From positions 1-64,000 of the forward strand of contig CAIRLC010000022.1 in NCBI GenBank assembly GCA_903879335.1: a DNA stretch of 64,000 nt, given 5' to 3'. Both the position numbers and the translations under genes were made by a program. This document shows positions 1 to 8,534 of this stretch, piece after piece. Origin of the DNA: an uncultured Pseudomonadota bacterium (GTDB lineage Bacteria > Pseudomonadota > Gammaproteobacteria > Steroidobacterales > Steroidobacteraceae). The notes beneath the pieces were generated by a model. That model searched no databases and was not told the DNA's origin. It worked only from the letters and a program-made list of their open reading frames with translations. Every line of letters begins with the position of its first letter. Within the stretch, counting starts at the first letter, position 1.

Positions 1-183
1 ACGTCCCGTCTGCGCGCCTACCGAGTAACTCACTCGATCCTTCTCGTTCCACTTCGCCGCCGGATTCTCTCCAGCCGCGACTCCCTCCACCGCCTGCGCA
101 GCTCCCGCTACAACCAGCAGCGACACGCCGAGACAGAGGACACAGAAGGCTCTCAACGAAGTCAGTGATTTCTTAACGATCAT
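1..183 (-). CDS. FKBP-type peptidyl-prolyl isomerase, N-terminal part (runs off left edge)
   Basis: The reverse strand reads an ATG at 183 followed by 61 open codons to the window edge. The product begins with a lysine and a hydrophobic stretch ending in GAAQA, a typical Sec signal peptide of about 30 residues. A short charged linker follows, then RVSYSVGAQTGR, which matches the start of the N-terminal dimerisation domain of Mip/FkpA/FklB-type isomerases. These proteins catalyse proline cis-trans isomerisation during folding in the periplasm. The FKBP catalytic domain itself lies outside the window, so the assignment rests on the signal peptide and this one motif. It is transcribed away from the rest of the window. 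Confidence 0.7.
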   Translation of the reverse strand, partial: MIVKKSLTSLRAFCVLCLGVSLLVVAGAAQAVEGVAAGENPAAKWNEKDRVSYSVGAQTGR

Positions 184-578
184 GGGTTCACTCTTTGGTT
201 AATCCAGTGGCCTACGGGCAGTACGGTCGGCGCCGAAGTCCGTTCGAGGCGACATATTGCATCGATTCGCACCCCCAAAATGTAGAGCGGAGTCGCAGTT
301 TCAGCCCACAGTCGATCTGGCCATCGATCAAAACCGAAGGCGAGCGCGATCCGAAAGGCAATCGGCCGCGAGGGCTTGCGGTTGGCGCCACCGGCCCACG
401 GGCGGTGAGTGAGGGCGGCCGTTGGTCAAGCGCACCATCGCGTCAGGACGCCAGGTCATCAGACTTTCGGGCCCTTGAGCTCAGGGACGTTAAAAATATC
501 CGGAATAGCTCATCCAAGGCGTGACGTATCGCGCGCAAAGTCTTAATCTATCTGGATTGATTGACCTTCGGGGGTTAC
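184..578. other. Intergenic region between divergent genes, no gene seen
   Basis: About 395 bases separate the FKBP gene and the endopeptidase gene, which diverge, so both promoters should lie here. A 109-codon open frame (195-524, + strand) starts with TTG, has no recognisable domain and an Arg/Ser/Pro-rich composition typical of chance frames in GC-rich DNA, so it is not annotated. AT-rich patches sit near 490-505 and 540-558, just upstream of the endopeptidase start. Confidence 0.6.
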
Positions 579-1577
579 ATGTCCCACCGCCGCTGCACCG
601 CGATTCTCGTCCCCGTAACCGCCTTGGCGGTCTTGGTCAGCTTACCGGCGGCCGCAACGGTTGAGCATCACCGCGCGAAGGCGGGTCAAGCGGTCGGAAC
701 GTCGGTTCATGGCCATAAGGCCCGCGCCCACGCGATTGCCGCCGGCAGTGCGGAGCCGCTCGCCCATGAGCGCGCCGCAGCTACCCGCCATGCGGGCGGC
801 CCGGACCTGAAGTCCAATTCGTTCTACGTATTAGATGAGGCCTCGCAGTCGGTCGTGCTGTCCCGCCAAGCCGACGTCGCCATGCCCATCGCCTCAATCA
901 CGAAGCTGATGACGGCACTGGTGGTCGTGGAAGCGCATCAGCCGATGGACGAGGTCATTACCGTCGTCCCTGACGATCGCGGCGATACCGCGAAGACGTC
1001 GACCTCGCGTTTAGAATTTGGGACCGCGCTCAGCCGTGGTGACCTGCTGCACCTCGCGCTGATGTCCTCGGAAAATCGCGCCGCGCATGCCCTAGGCCGG
1101 ACCTACCCGGGTGGATTAGCGGCCTGCGTCGCCGCCATGAATGCCAAAGCCAAGGCGCTCGGCATGACCTCAGCGCACTTTGTTGAGCCCACCGGACTCG
1201 ACAACGAAAATGTCGCGAGCCCTGAAGATCTGGCCAAACTGGTGCGCGCCGCGAGCACCCACCAGATCATTCAGGAGTACTCCACCGATCCGAGCTACTC
1301 CGTCTCCGTCAAACACCGCGGTGCGACCGAGTTCCACAACACCGATGCCTTGGTGAAAAATCCGGCTTGGAACATCATTGTTCAGAAAACCGGCTATATC
1401 GCTGAAGCAGGCCGCTGTTTGGTCATGCGAGCGGTGGTTGAAGGTCGTTCGGTCATCATTGTGCTCCTCGATTCCGCCGGTAAATACACCCGTGTAGCCG
1501 ACGCCCAGCGGGTTCGACAGTGGTTGGAGCGCCAACTCGGCGACTCCGGACGAAGCAACGGCCGACACGGCAACTAA
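579..1577 (+). CDS. pbpG: D-alanyl-D-alanine endopeptidase, PBP7/PbpG type (peptidase S11)
   Basis: This is a periplasmic penicillin-binding protein of the S11 family that cuts D-Ala-meso-DAP cross-links in peptidoglycan. The three active-site motifs are present in order: SITK (SxxK, nucleophile Ser and Lys), SEN (SxN) in MSSENRAAHALGRTYPGG, and KTG in QKTGYIAEAGRC. The stretch around the SxN motif is characteristic of PbpG. A signal peptide (SHRRC then a hydrophobic run to PAAA) precedes a linker rich in His and Ala. I chose ATG 579 because a GGGG stretch lies 4 bases upstream; the frame stays open back to a TTG at 561, which would add six residues before the signal peptide. It appears monocistronic. 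Confidence 0.88.
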   Translation: MSHRRCTAILVPVTALAVLVSLPAAATVEHHRAKAGQAVGTSVHGHKARAHAIAAGSAEPLAHERAAATRHAGGPDLKSNSFYVLDEASQSVVLSRQADVAMPIASITKLMTALVVVEAHQPMDEVITVVPDDRGDTAKTSTSRLEFGTALSRGDLLHLALMSSENRAAHALGRTYPGGLAACVAAMNAKAKALGMTSAHFVEPTGLDNENVASPEDLAKLVRAASTHQIIQEYSTDPSYSVSVKHRGATEFHNTDALVKNPAWNIIVQKTGYIAEAGRCLVMRAVVEGRSVIIVLLDSAGKYTRVADAQRVRQWLERQLGDSGRSNGRHGN

Positions 1578-2153
1578 ATCCGTCAGATTATCGGTCCTAG
1601 GGCGGGGTCAGGGTCACTGCGGGCGTACACACAGCGAAAATCGGTCTGAAGGTCGGTGCTCTTGACGGCGCCATCAGGCGGTCGCGGGAGACCCACGGCG
1701 CGATTCCGCGAACACCTTAGCCAATCCCAGGCAGGGGCTGCAGAAGCTGCAGCTCACCATTCGCCCAAGCGAGCGTTGGAATTACCCTAGCTGACTACCC
1801 GCCAGTCCTTTTTCGCGCGAGCACGGCAACACACCGATGAGTTCCCCTGAAAAACTCGGGCCTATCGCCTGTATCAACGAAGCACCGCCCATGCTGGCTC
1901 CGGCGATCCGGACCGCGCGTACACGTAGGTCTCCAAAGATTCTCCAACGATATGACGCGTGTTGCGCCACTTCGACATGACCCGGCGGATACTTTACGCT
2001 TGGGTCGATGGTCCCCGGCGCTGTGACGGTGAGCCGATTTACCCGTCTGCCTACCCGAGATCGGTGAGTAAAGAGTTCCACCCGGCCCGACGACTTGGCA
2101 GGGCGCCAAGCGACCCGTAGCATCCGCAAATCCTTGCTGATGCGAGCCCCCTC
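1578..2153. other. 576-bp intergenic region, no convincing gene
   Basis: Two minus-strand frames (about 1782-2129 and 1795-2109) overlap each other in different phases and show no domain, signal peptide or codon pattern like the neighbours. The stretch includes a small perfect palindrome, CTGCAGAAGCTGCAG, around 1739-1753. The promoter of the downstream M28 peptidase should lie in the last 150 bases. I see no recognisable riboswitch or tRNA. Confidence 0.5.
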
Positions 2154-3776
2154 ATGACCATGCGTTCACTGCTGATGAGTACTCTGACGGCCGCCGTCGT
2201 GGCCACCGCGCCCAATGCGATCGCCGCGCCGCCCGTTGATGCCATGACCATGGAGCGGATCGCCGACGCGGGCTTCAATCACGGCGAAGTGGTCAGCACG
2301 GTCGTCCATCTGAGCGATGCCATCGGCGGACGCCTGACCAACTCGCCCGCGATGCGCGAGGCCGAGCGTTGGACGCAGGGCGAACTACGCCGCTGGGGCC
2401 TCAAGAACGTCCATACCGAAGGCTTTGAGTTCGGTCGGGGTTGGTGGATTGAATCGTCCAGCGTCCGCATGCTGTCGCCGAGACCGCTCGCACTGCGCTC
2501 CATTCCTGTCGCGTGGACGCCGGCCACGCCGGGCGCCATCAGCGCCCGGATCAGGATTGCGCCGATGCGCACAGAAAAAGATTTCGCGGGCTATCAGGGA
2601 CAACTGAAAGGTCGCATCGTGCTCATCAGTTGGCCTGATGACCCCAAAGACGATCTCGACGCCCCATTCCAGCGTTTCACGGACAGTGACATTTATAAGC
2701 AAGACCGCTACTCGATCCCACATACCGAGGCCGATTCCTTGGCAAAAACGCTGGAGCGGCACCGATTCGCCACAGCGCTGGATCATTTCCTCGCGCAAGA
2801 AGGCGCGTTGGCCTGGGTGCGCATGTCGCGGCTGCCAGGCAGTCTCGTCCATGGCGAAGGCTATGAATTCCGGGTGGGCCATACGCCTGAACTGCCGGGG
2901 TTTGAAATCTCCGCGGAGGACTATCGACGGCTCGCCCGTCTGGCGAAGAGTGGGGACGTGACCCTCGAATTAGACAGCCGCGTACATTTTGAAGATCAGG
3001 ACACGAAAGCCTACAACGTACTCGCGGAGATTCCGGGCAAAGACGCCAAGAGTGGCTACGTCATGGCGGGCGCCCATCTGGACAGTTGGGTCGCGGCAGA
3101 CGGTGCGGCAGACAACGGTGCCGGAAGCGCGGTCGTGATGGAAGCGGCACGCATCTTATCAAGTCTTGGAGTCACCCCTAAACGCACAATCCGGTTTGCG
3201 TTGTGGTCCGGTGAGGAACAAGGACTCCACGGCTCGGCCGCTTACGTGAACTCGCATCTGGCAAAGTGGCCAACACCTTCGGATCCAGAAATCGCTGCAC
3301 TCGGTCCTTATTTTGCTGACGACCTGACGCCGAATGAATATTTACCGGGCTATTTAGAGCTCGGCGCTTATTTCAATATCGACAATGGCTCGGGCAAGAT
3401 TCGCGGCATCCACGCCGAGGGCAATTTTGGCGCGGCGTCCATGTTGCGAGAATGGCTGGCGCCGTTTGCGAGCCTCGGCGCCAGCAGCGTCGTCGCTTCG
3501 CCCACGGGCGGGACCGACCACGTCATCATGAGCCGCATCGGCTTACCCGCCTTCCAGTTCGTGCAAGACCCTTTGGACTACGGCTCGCGTGTGCATCACA
3601 CGAATATCGACACCTTCGATCACTTGCGTCCGGATGATCTACGCCAGGCTGCCGTGGTACTCGCGACGTTGCTGCTCGATGCGGCAAATTCTGACCTTCC
3701 GCTCCCGCACAAAGCGATCCCAACGAAACCGTCGGTGACCAATCCGTTCCACTACCCAGAGCCATCAAAACCCTGA
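2154..3776 (+). CDS. Secreted M28-family zinc aminopeptidase with PA-type insert
   Basis: This is a 540-residue exported peptidase. A signal peptide ends near AIAAPP (residues 20-26). Residues roughly 130-250 look like a protease-associated insert. The catalytic M28 domain follows with a complete metal-ligand set: H308 in AGAHLDSW, D320 in AADNGAGS, E353/E354 in WSGEEQG, D410 in NIDNGSG and H482 in HHTNIDTFDH. The family uses two zinc ions to release N-terminal amino acids or dipeptides, and export predicts action in the periplasm or outside the cell. The closest family resemblance is to carboxypeptidase Q/glutamate carboxypeptidase-like M28 proteins. A second in-frame ATG lies at 2160. A strong hairpin follows the stop. 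Confidence 0.88.
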   Translation: MTMRSLLMSTLTAAVVATAPNAIAAPPVDAMTMERIADAGFNHGEVVSTVVHLSDAIGGRLTNSPAMREAERWTQGELRRWGLKNVHTEGFEFGRGWWIESSSVRMLSPRPLALRSIPVAWTPATPGAISARIRIAPMRTEKDFAGYQGQLKGRIVLISWPDDPKDDLDAPFQRFTDSDIYKQDRYSIPHTEADSLAKTLERHRFATALDHFLAQEGALAWVRMSRLPGSLVHGEGYEFRVGHTPELPGFEISAEDYRRLARLAKSGDVTLELDSRVHFEDQDTKAYNVLAEIPGKDAKSGYVMAGAHLDSWVAADGAADNGAGSAVVMEAARILSSLGVTPKRTIRFALWSGEEQGLHGSAAYVNSHLAKWPTPSDPEIAALGPYFADDLTPNEYLPGYLELGAYFNIDNGSGKIRGIHAEGNFGAASMLREWLAPFASLGASSVVASPTGGTDHVIMSRIGLPAFQFVQDPLDYGSRVHHTNIDTFDHLRPDDLRQAAVVLATLLLDAANSDLPLPHKAIPTKPSVTNPFHYPEPSKP

Positions 3777-3800
3777 TTGGAAGGGACCAGGATTGGCTTT

Positions 3801-3830
3801 AAGCGTTCAACGCCTCCGCGTTGAGCGCTT
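3801..3830. terminator. Hairpin between convergent genes, probable bidirectional terminator
   Basis: Thirteen-base arms (3801-3813 and 3818-3830) pair with one mismatch around a CTCC loop, in the 75-bp gap between the converging M28 peptidase and APC permease genes. The U-run is short on both sides (CTT one way, CTTAAA the other), so efficiency as an intrinsic terminator is uncertain. Confidence 0.6.
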
Positions 3831-3851
3831 CAGGGACGGATGACGAGCGAT

Positions 3852-5381
3852 TTAGTCCGGTGTCGACTCCGTCGGCATCGCGTGGGCGGCGAGTGTGCCG
3901 ATGTGGTGTCGCCCTTTGAGCGCAAACCATAAGAGCCCGGTGCCCAGAATCACAGCGATATACACAAAGGCACCCCAAGTGTTGTACCAGGGTAGGCCGT
4001 AGACGGATTCGCGTGGCCACGCCAGATTCAGCGCCATTCCGATCCCCCATACGACCGCAAGGATATTGACGGCAAGGCCCCAACGCCCCATCGAAAAGTA
4101 ACCACCGGCCGCCAGATCTGGAGGTGGCCATTGACCCTGAAGACGCTTCTTCAGCATCGGCGCGGTCACCATCAAATACGCCAAATAAATCATGATGACG
4201 GCGATGGAGGTCAGCACCGTAAAGATCTTCGGTTGTCCGATGTTGATCACAAGAATGAGAGCGGCAATGGCGCCGATCACGACCGCCGGAACGATCGGTG
4301 TTTGCGTCTTGGCATTCACCCTGGCCAGACGCTCACCGAAGGGCAACGCGTTGTCGCGTGCCATGGCGAAGGCGAGCCGAATAGCCGCCGTGTGCACCGC
4401 CAGAGCGCAGACCGAAACGGCCACGACGATACAGACCAAGAACACCTTGGCCAGAGGCCCCCACATGACTTGTTCGACGATGTACTGCAAGCCGCCGTCG
4501 CTGCTCGAAATCTTCGGGTCATCGAGATGCGGCACCGAGAGCACGGCAAAGACCAGAATGGCGCCACCGATGACAAAGGACGCCAAGATGGCTCGCAAAA
4601 TCGCCCGGGGCGCCGTCCGCCGCGGTTCCAGCGTTTCCTCGCCGAGCGAGCTTGCAGTATCAAAGCCGTACATCACGTAGCCCGACGCCAAGGACGCGAT
4701 CAAGAAGGCGCCGAGATAGCCACCGTCCTTACCCAGACCAATGCCCTGAGTCGAGAAGAACACCTCAGGCCCGCGCGTCGTGTGCGCCGCAAGGATTACG
4801 GCGATCAGACAAGCTGCAATCAGCTCAATGAAGACGCCGGCGCTATTAATAATGGCCATCAAGCGAACGCCGAGCGCATTGATTAAGGTTGTTAGCGCGA
4901 TCAGGCAGGTGCCTAACACCACGGCATTGGCCGCGAAGTCATGCGCGCCTGAGCCGTCTCCAACGATCTGGAATCCGCTCCAGAGTCGCGGCAAATTCAA
5001 TTGCAAAGCCAGTACGACGGCGGCAAGACTCACGATCGACGCGGTCAGCATTAACCACCCCGATGACCAGCCGACCGCAGCACTGCCGAGTAATTTCGAC
5101 CAGTTGTAGACGGAGCCGGCAATCGGATACTTGGCCGCCAATTCCATGAAACACAGCGCCACTGCCAACTGCCCAACCAAGACCATGGGCCAAGACCACA
5201 GATAGGCCGGTCCGGCAGTCCCAAAGCCGAAATAGAACAACTGGAAGGTGCCGGTGAGGATCGAGATATAGCTGACACCTGCCGCAAAACTACCGAATGC
5301 ACCAATACTGCGATCGAGTGATTCGCGATAGCCAAAGTGCTCCATGCCACTGTCGGACTTGTTGGTCGCTGATGTACTCAT
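3852..5381 (-). CDS. APC-superfamily amino acid permease
   Basis: This is a 509-residue inner-membrane protein with about 12 hydrophobic segments, typical of amino acid-polyamine-organocation secondary transporters. The first segment begins at SIGAFGSFAAGVSYISIL, corresponding to the unwound TM1 region where APC proteins contact the substrate amino group. GYVMYGFDTASSLGEETLEPRR in the middle is the conserved TM6-loop segment with its acidic EET. The N-terminal 25 residues are hydrophilic. Similar proteins are annotated as amino acid or GABA/choline permeases; substrate cannot be read from sequence. It converges on the secreted M28 peptidase, which would fit uptake of released amino acids, but they are separate transcription units. 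Confidence 0.87.
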   Translation of the reverse strand: MSTSATNKSDSGMEHFGYRESLDRSIGAFGSFAAGVSYISILTGTFQLFYFGFGTAGPAYLWSWPMVLVGQLAVALCFMELAAKYPIAGSVYNWSKLLGSAAVGWSSGWLMLTASIVSLAAVVLALQLNLPRLWSGFQIVGDGSGAHDFAANAVVLGTCLIALTTLINALGVRLMAIINSAGVFIELIAACLIAVILAAHTTRGPEVFFSTQGIGLGKDGGYLGAFLIASLASGYVMYGFDTASSLGEETLEPRRTAPRAILRAILASFVIGGAILVFAVLSVPHLDDPKISSSDGGLQYIVEQVMWGPLAKVFLVCIVVAVSVCALAVHTAAIRLAFAMARDNALPFGERLARVNAKTQTPIVPAVVIGAIAALILVINIGQPKIFTVLTSIAVIMIYLAYLMVTAPMLKKRLQGQWPPPDLAAGGYFSMGRWGLAVNILAVVWGIGMALNLAWPRESVYGLPWYNTWGAFVYIAVILGTGLLWFALKGRHHIGTLAAHAMPTESTPD

Positions 5382-5718
5382 AATGACTAGTGCCCTACCT
5401 AAACGAGTAATCCGAGGGCGATGCTACCGCGTCTATGCCGGCGATGCGCCATCGACTTTTCCGCCAATCCGTGAGGCCGCAACAGGCAGCGGCAAACAGA
5501 TCTGCCGTTGGTCAACAGCGCGGCGGCAGTCTATTTCATGAGTCCCTCGACGGCGATCTGGGCGCAAGCTCAGATGAGGAAAGGACCCGAGCAGGCTGCA
5601 GAGCCGGCATATCGATCTGAGGAAGGGTGTCTGTCGCGTGTGCGCCGACGATCCCCGGCCCATTACCTCAGCGCTGTAACGACACGCGCTAAACCGCATT
5701 CGATCTAGCGGTCAGGAA
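5382..5718. other. Intergenic region upstream of permease, no gene seen
   Basis: This stretch lies between the permease start and the 3' end of tRNA-Arg(UCG). Short overlapping frames on both strands have no domain. It should contain the permease promoter on the minus strand. I found no hairpin with a T-run and no repeat. Confidence 0.5.
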
Positions 5719-5795
5719 TGGCGCGCCCGGAAGGATTCGAACCTCCGACCACTTGGTTCGAAGCCAAGTACTCTATCCAGCTGAGCTACGGGCGC
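5719..5795 (-). tRNA. tRNA-Arg (anticodon UCG)
   Basis: The reverse strand folds as a full cloverleaf: acceptor GCGCCCG/CGGGCGC, D-arm AGCTCAGCTGGATAGAG, anticodon stem CTTGG/CCAAG with loop CTTCGAA (anticodon TCG, reading CGA), T-arm GGTTCGAATCC and an encoded CCA. It is 77 nt long including CCA. It differs from the tRNA-Arg(ACG) gene 1 kb away at only three positions: one compensatory pair in the anticodon stem and the wobble base. Confidence 0.95.
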
Positions 5796-5986
5796 TTAAC
5801 AGGCATGTCACATTAACGAATTAATCGCCGCATGGGAACGATCACTCGCCCTAGCAGGGACTTAAAAATAGGGAACAAGGGACCAGACCGACCGCTGCTC
5901 GGCGGTTTAACTGGGGTTAGGCGGCATCGATAGTTCGTCAAAAGCCATTCGACAGCCCGTCGACCATCGGGTTCATCGCAAGATCG

Positions 5987-6400
5987 TCATGACAGCAGCC
6001 TGACCGGTTGGCCTTGGCTCGCAATCAACGTGACGGCCTGTTTGTCACAAGAGACGAATGTCTCGCCCCCAAGCCACCGCCCTTCAAACGCGATCAATCC
6101 GTCGGCAAAATCTCCGCCGTGCTGCAGCACATCAAGTCCGGCTTCGACAGCCACGCGGTTCACCGTGACATTTTTCGAACCAATCAAAGTTTCTATGGCG
6201 GCTGAAATCTCCGCCACGGAGAGCGAATATACGCGCCGGAGCACCCAAGCGAATTCACACAAAACGGGCAAGGGCACCGCGATCAACTCAGCCTCCCGCA
6301 ACATCTGAATCGCAGCCCGGCTCTGCTTTGCATCATCGCGGATGACCGCTCTGACAAGTATGTTGGTGTCGGCGATGATCTTCACGGACGACCGACCCAT
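5987..6400 (-). CDS. vapC: VapC-type PIN-domain toxin (predicted ribonuclease)
   Basis: This 137-residue PIN-domain protein is the toxin half of a type II toxin-antitoxin pair; family members are Mg-dependent RNases that cut tRNA or rRNA. The acidic active-site residues are in place: D11 in IIADTNILV, E49 in VLCEFAWVL, D97/D100 in GGDFADGLI and D119 in SCDKQAV, so it looks intact. Its start overlaps the 3' end of the antitoxin gene by 19 bases, implying translational coupling. GTG at codon 6 (VKIIADTN) is an alternative start. Both genes lie between two tRNA-Arg genes. Confidence 0.9.
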   Translation of the reverse strand: MGRSSVKIIADTNILVRAVIRDDAKQSRAAIQMLREAELIAVPLPVLCEFAWVLRRVYSLSVAEISAAIETLIGSKNVTVNRVAVEAGLDVLQHGGDFADGLIAFEGRWLGGETFVSCDKQAVTLIASQGQPVRLLS

Positions 6401-6633
6401 CCGGCGGCAGCTGCATCATTGATTTCATCAAGCGTCGCCACTTTCTCGGTCTTTCCAGAGTACATCCTGATGAAGTCGTCGATCTTTCCCTGAGGTGCAG
6501 CAGCGCTCAGCACGATACGACCGTTAGGAAGCTTGACCAATTCGATCTGCTGCCCCGGGTGAATCCGTAGGTGTTGCAACACGTCCCGTCGAAAGGTCAC
6601 CTGCCCTTTCGCAGTCACCTTAAAGGTTGCCAT
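6382..6633 (-). CDS. vapB: VapB-type AbrB/SpoVT-fold antitoxin
   Basis: This 83-residue protein starts MATFKVTAKGQVTFRRDVL, the swapped-hairpin AbrB/SpoVT DNA-binding motif; the KGQVT signature is clear. The C-terminal half (about residues 50-83) is charged and would wrap the toxin. The pair is transcribed antitoxin first. A GAGG Shine-Dalgarno sequence sits 7 bases upstream of the ATG, and a 22-base near-palindrome sits 27 bases upstream, the likely autoregulatory operator. Confidence 0.9.
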   Translation of the reverse strand: MATFKVTAKGQVTFRRDVLQHLRIHPGQQIELVKLPNGRIVLSAAAPQGKIDDFIRMYSGKTEKVATLDEINDAAAAGWVGRP

Positions 6634-6659
6634 GACTACCTCAATACCGATCCCAAAGA

Positions 6660-6681
6660 AGTAATGTTAATTTACATTACT
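6660..6681 (-). promoter_or_regulatory. Palindromic operator/promoter of vapBC
   Basis: AGTAATGT and ACATTACT form inverted 8-base arms that extend to a 20-base palindrome with one mismatched pair, in AT-rich DNA just upstream of vapB. AbrB-type antitoxins bind such palindromes and repress their own operon. A TTGCGA on the minus strand just upstream of the palindrome could serve as a -35, placing the -10 inside or beside it. The role is inferred from position and symmetry. Confidence 0.6.
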
Positions 6682-6787
6682 CGCAATACTCGGTAAGCGC
6701 TGCACAGGCTGAGGTGTGCAGCCGGTGTACGAACGCGTTCGTCGACCGGATTGGCCGTGCCGGTTGCTAAAAAAGAACATTGGGAAA

Positions 6788-6864
6788 TGGCGCGCCCGGA
6801 AGGATTCGAACCTCCGACCACCTGGTTCGTAGCCAGGTACTCTATCCAGCTGAGCTACGGGCGC
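6788..6864 (-). tRNA. tRNA-Arg (anticodon ACG)
   Basis: Full cloverleaf on the reverse strand: acceptor GCGCCCG/CGGGCGC, anticodon stem CCTGG/CCAGG, loop CTACGAA (anticodon ACG, normally edited to ICG by TadA and reading CGU/CGC/CGA), T-arm GGTTCGAATCC and encoded CCA. It is 77 nt long. A TAGAAT element followed by a GC-rich discriminator (GCGCGCCCC) lies upstream on the minus strand near 6920-6940, a layout common to stringently controlled tRNA promoters. Confidence 0.96.
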
Positions 6865-7124
6865 GTGCTTGAGTAGCCGATGCGTTGTCGCATCCCGCCG
6901 ATCGGATTGCCGAACGACGCTTGGGGCGCGCATTCTACACATAACTGTCAAGAAATAGGCAAATGATTCAGCGCCCGAAAAAAGGTCGGGTCCCGCCGCC
7001 CTCGCACCAAGATGGTGCGGGTTGGGCGAATGTGCGACGCTAAGCCATTGAAAGTGCTGACCCCCGCCTCGCTTGGCACGGAACGCGCATCAGTGGCTCC
7101 AGTCTGAGACAGGAAAATCCCACC

Positions 7125-8534
7125 GTGGCTGCATATGACGAGATGTTGACGGCGGACAAGACTCGCCGAAAACACTACCAACGCTATGGCGAATGGCTGG
7201 ATACGCAAAGCGCGGATGTCATCAGCCGCCGCAGAGCGGAGGCCGATTCTCTGTTCCATCGGGTCGGCATCACGTTTGCGGTCTACGGTGAGGATGAAGG
7301 CACGGAACGGCTGATCCCCTTCGACGTCGTGCCGCGCGTCATGGCGGCCGATGAATGGCGGTTATTGGAGACCGGCCTGAAGCAACGCGTACGTGCACTG
7401 AACGCGTTCCTGCACGATGTCTACCACGAGCAGGAGATCCTCAAAGCCGGGGTCATTCCCGCCGAGGTCATCCTCTGCAATACACAGTATCGTCCGGAAA
7501 TGCAGGACATTGACGTCCCAGGCGGCATTTACGCCCACATCGCGGGCGTCGACGTCGTCCGCGACGGTGCAGGTACCTTCCGCGTATTGGAAGACAATCT
7601 GCGAGTGCCCTCCGGCGTGTCCTACATGCTTGAGAATCGCAAAGTGATGATGCGACTCTTCCCGGAATTGTTCGCGGCGCACCCCGTCGCCCCGGTCGAA
7701 CACTACCCGGATGTGCTCCTGGAAAACCTGCGCAGCGTCGCCCCGGTTGGCGTCAAAGAACCGGTCGTTGCTTTATTGACTCCGGGCGCCCACAACAGCG
7801 CTTACTTCGAGCATGCCTTTTTGGCCCAGCAGATGGGCATCGAGTTGGTGGAAGGTCAGGATCTGTTCGTGCGTGACGACTCCGTCTACATGCGAACCAC
7901 GATGGGACCGCGCCGCGTCGACGTCATTTATCGGCGCATCGACGATGACTTTTTAGATCCGTTGGCGTTCCGGCCCGACTCGCTGCTGGGAGTTCCAGGT
8001 CTACTCTCGGCTTACCGGGCCGGGCGCGTCACGATTGCAAATGCGATTGGGACTGGGATTGCCGACGATAAATCAATCTATCCCTATGTGCCGGACATGG
8101 TTCGGTTCTATCTCGGCGAAGAAGCCTCGTTGAAAAACGTAGAGACTTATATATTGCGTCGCCCAGAGGATCTCGCCTACACGCTCGCTCATCTGCCGGA
8201 ATTGGTGGTTAAAGAAGTCCATGGCGCCGGCGGCTACGGGATGCTCATCGGGCCCACATCCACAGCGGCAGAAATTGAGGAATTCCGCCACCGGATTCTC
8301 GCCAACCCATCGAACTACATCGCTCAGCCGACGCTGGCGCTCTCCACCTGCCCCACATTCGTTGAGCAAGGTCTTGCCCCTCGGCATATCGACTTGCGTC
8401 CTTACGTGCTCTCTGGCCGGGACATCACCATCGTCCCCGGGGGGCTTACCCGGGTGGCACTGCGCCAAGGGTCACTCGTGGTGAACTCCAGTCAAGGCGG
8501 CGGCACCAAAGACACCTGGGTGTTGGAACAATGA
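7125..8534 (+). CDS. Circularly permuted type 2 ATP-grasp protein (Anbu cluster)
   Basis: This 469-residue cytoplasmic protein belongs to the DUF404/DUF407 family of circularly permuted ATP-grasp enzymes. It has the family features: VLEDNLRVPSGVSYMLENR in the first half and VVKEVHGAGGYGML, a glycine-rich ATP-binding loop, in the second. ATP-grasp enzymes form peptide-like bonds through acyl-phosphates, and relatives of this family are suspected to make a small peptide. The start is a GTG with AGGAAAA about 8 bases upstream. The stop overlaps the next gene's ATG by 4 bases (ATGA), so the two are coupled. It opens the known four-gene Anbu cluster; its product remains unknown. Confidence 0.9.
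   Translation: MAAYDEMLTADKTRRKHYQRYGEWLDTQSADVISRRRAEADSLFHRVGITFAVYGEDEGTERLIPFDVVPRVMAADEWRLLETGLKQRVRALNAFLHDVYHEQEILKAGVIPAEVILCNTQYRPEMQDIDVPGGIYAHIAGVDVVRDGAGTFRVLEDNLRVPSGVSYMLENRKVMMRLFPELFAAHPVAPVEHYPDVLLENLRSVAPVGVKEPVVALLTPGAHNSAYFEHAFLAQQMGIELVEGQDLFVRDDSVYMRTTMGPRRVDVIYRRIDDDFLDPLAFRPDSLLGVPGLLSAYRAGRVTIANAIGTGIADDKSIYPYVPDMVRFYLGEEASLKNVETYILRRPEDLAYTLAHLPELVVKEVHGAGGYGMLIGPTSTAAEIEEFRHRILANPSNYIAQPTLALSTCPTFVEQGLAPRHIDLRPYVLSGRDITIVPGGLTRVALRQGSLVVNSSQGGGTKDTWVLEQ

Noticed and set aside
195-524. 109-codon frame in the first intergenic region
   Set aside because: TTG start, no Shine-Dalgarno sequence, low-complexity Arg/Ser/Pro composition and no domain.
4131-4886. 251-codon plus-strand frame antisense to the APC permease
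   Set aside because: Asp/His/Arg-rich composition is the mirror of membrane-protein codons. The permease on the other strand has clear homology.
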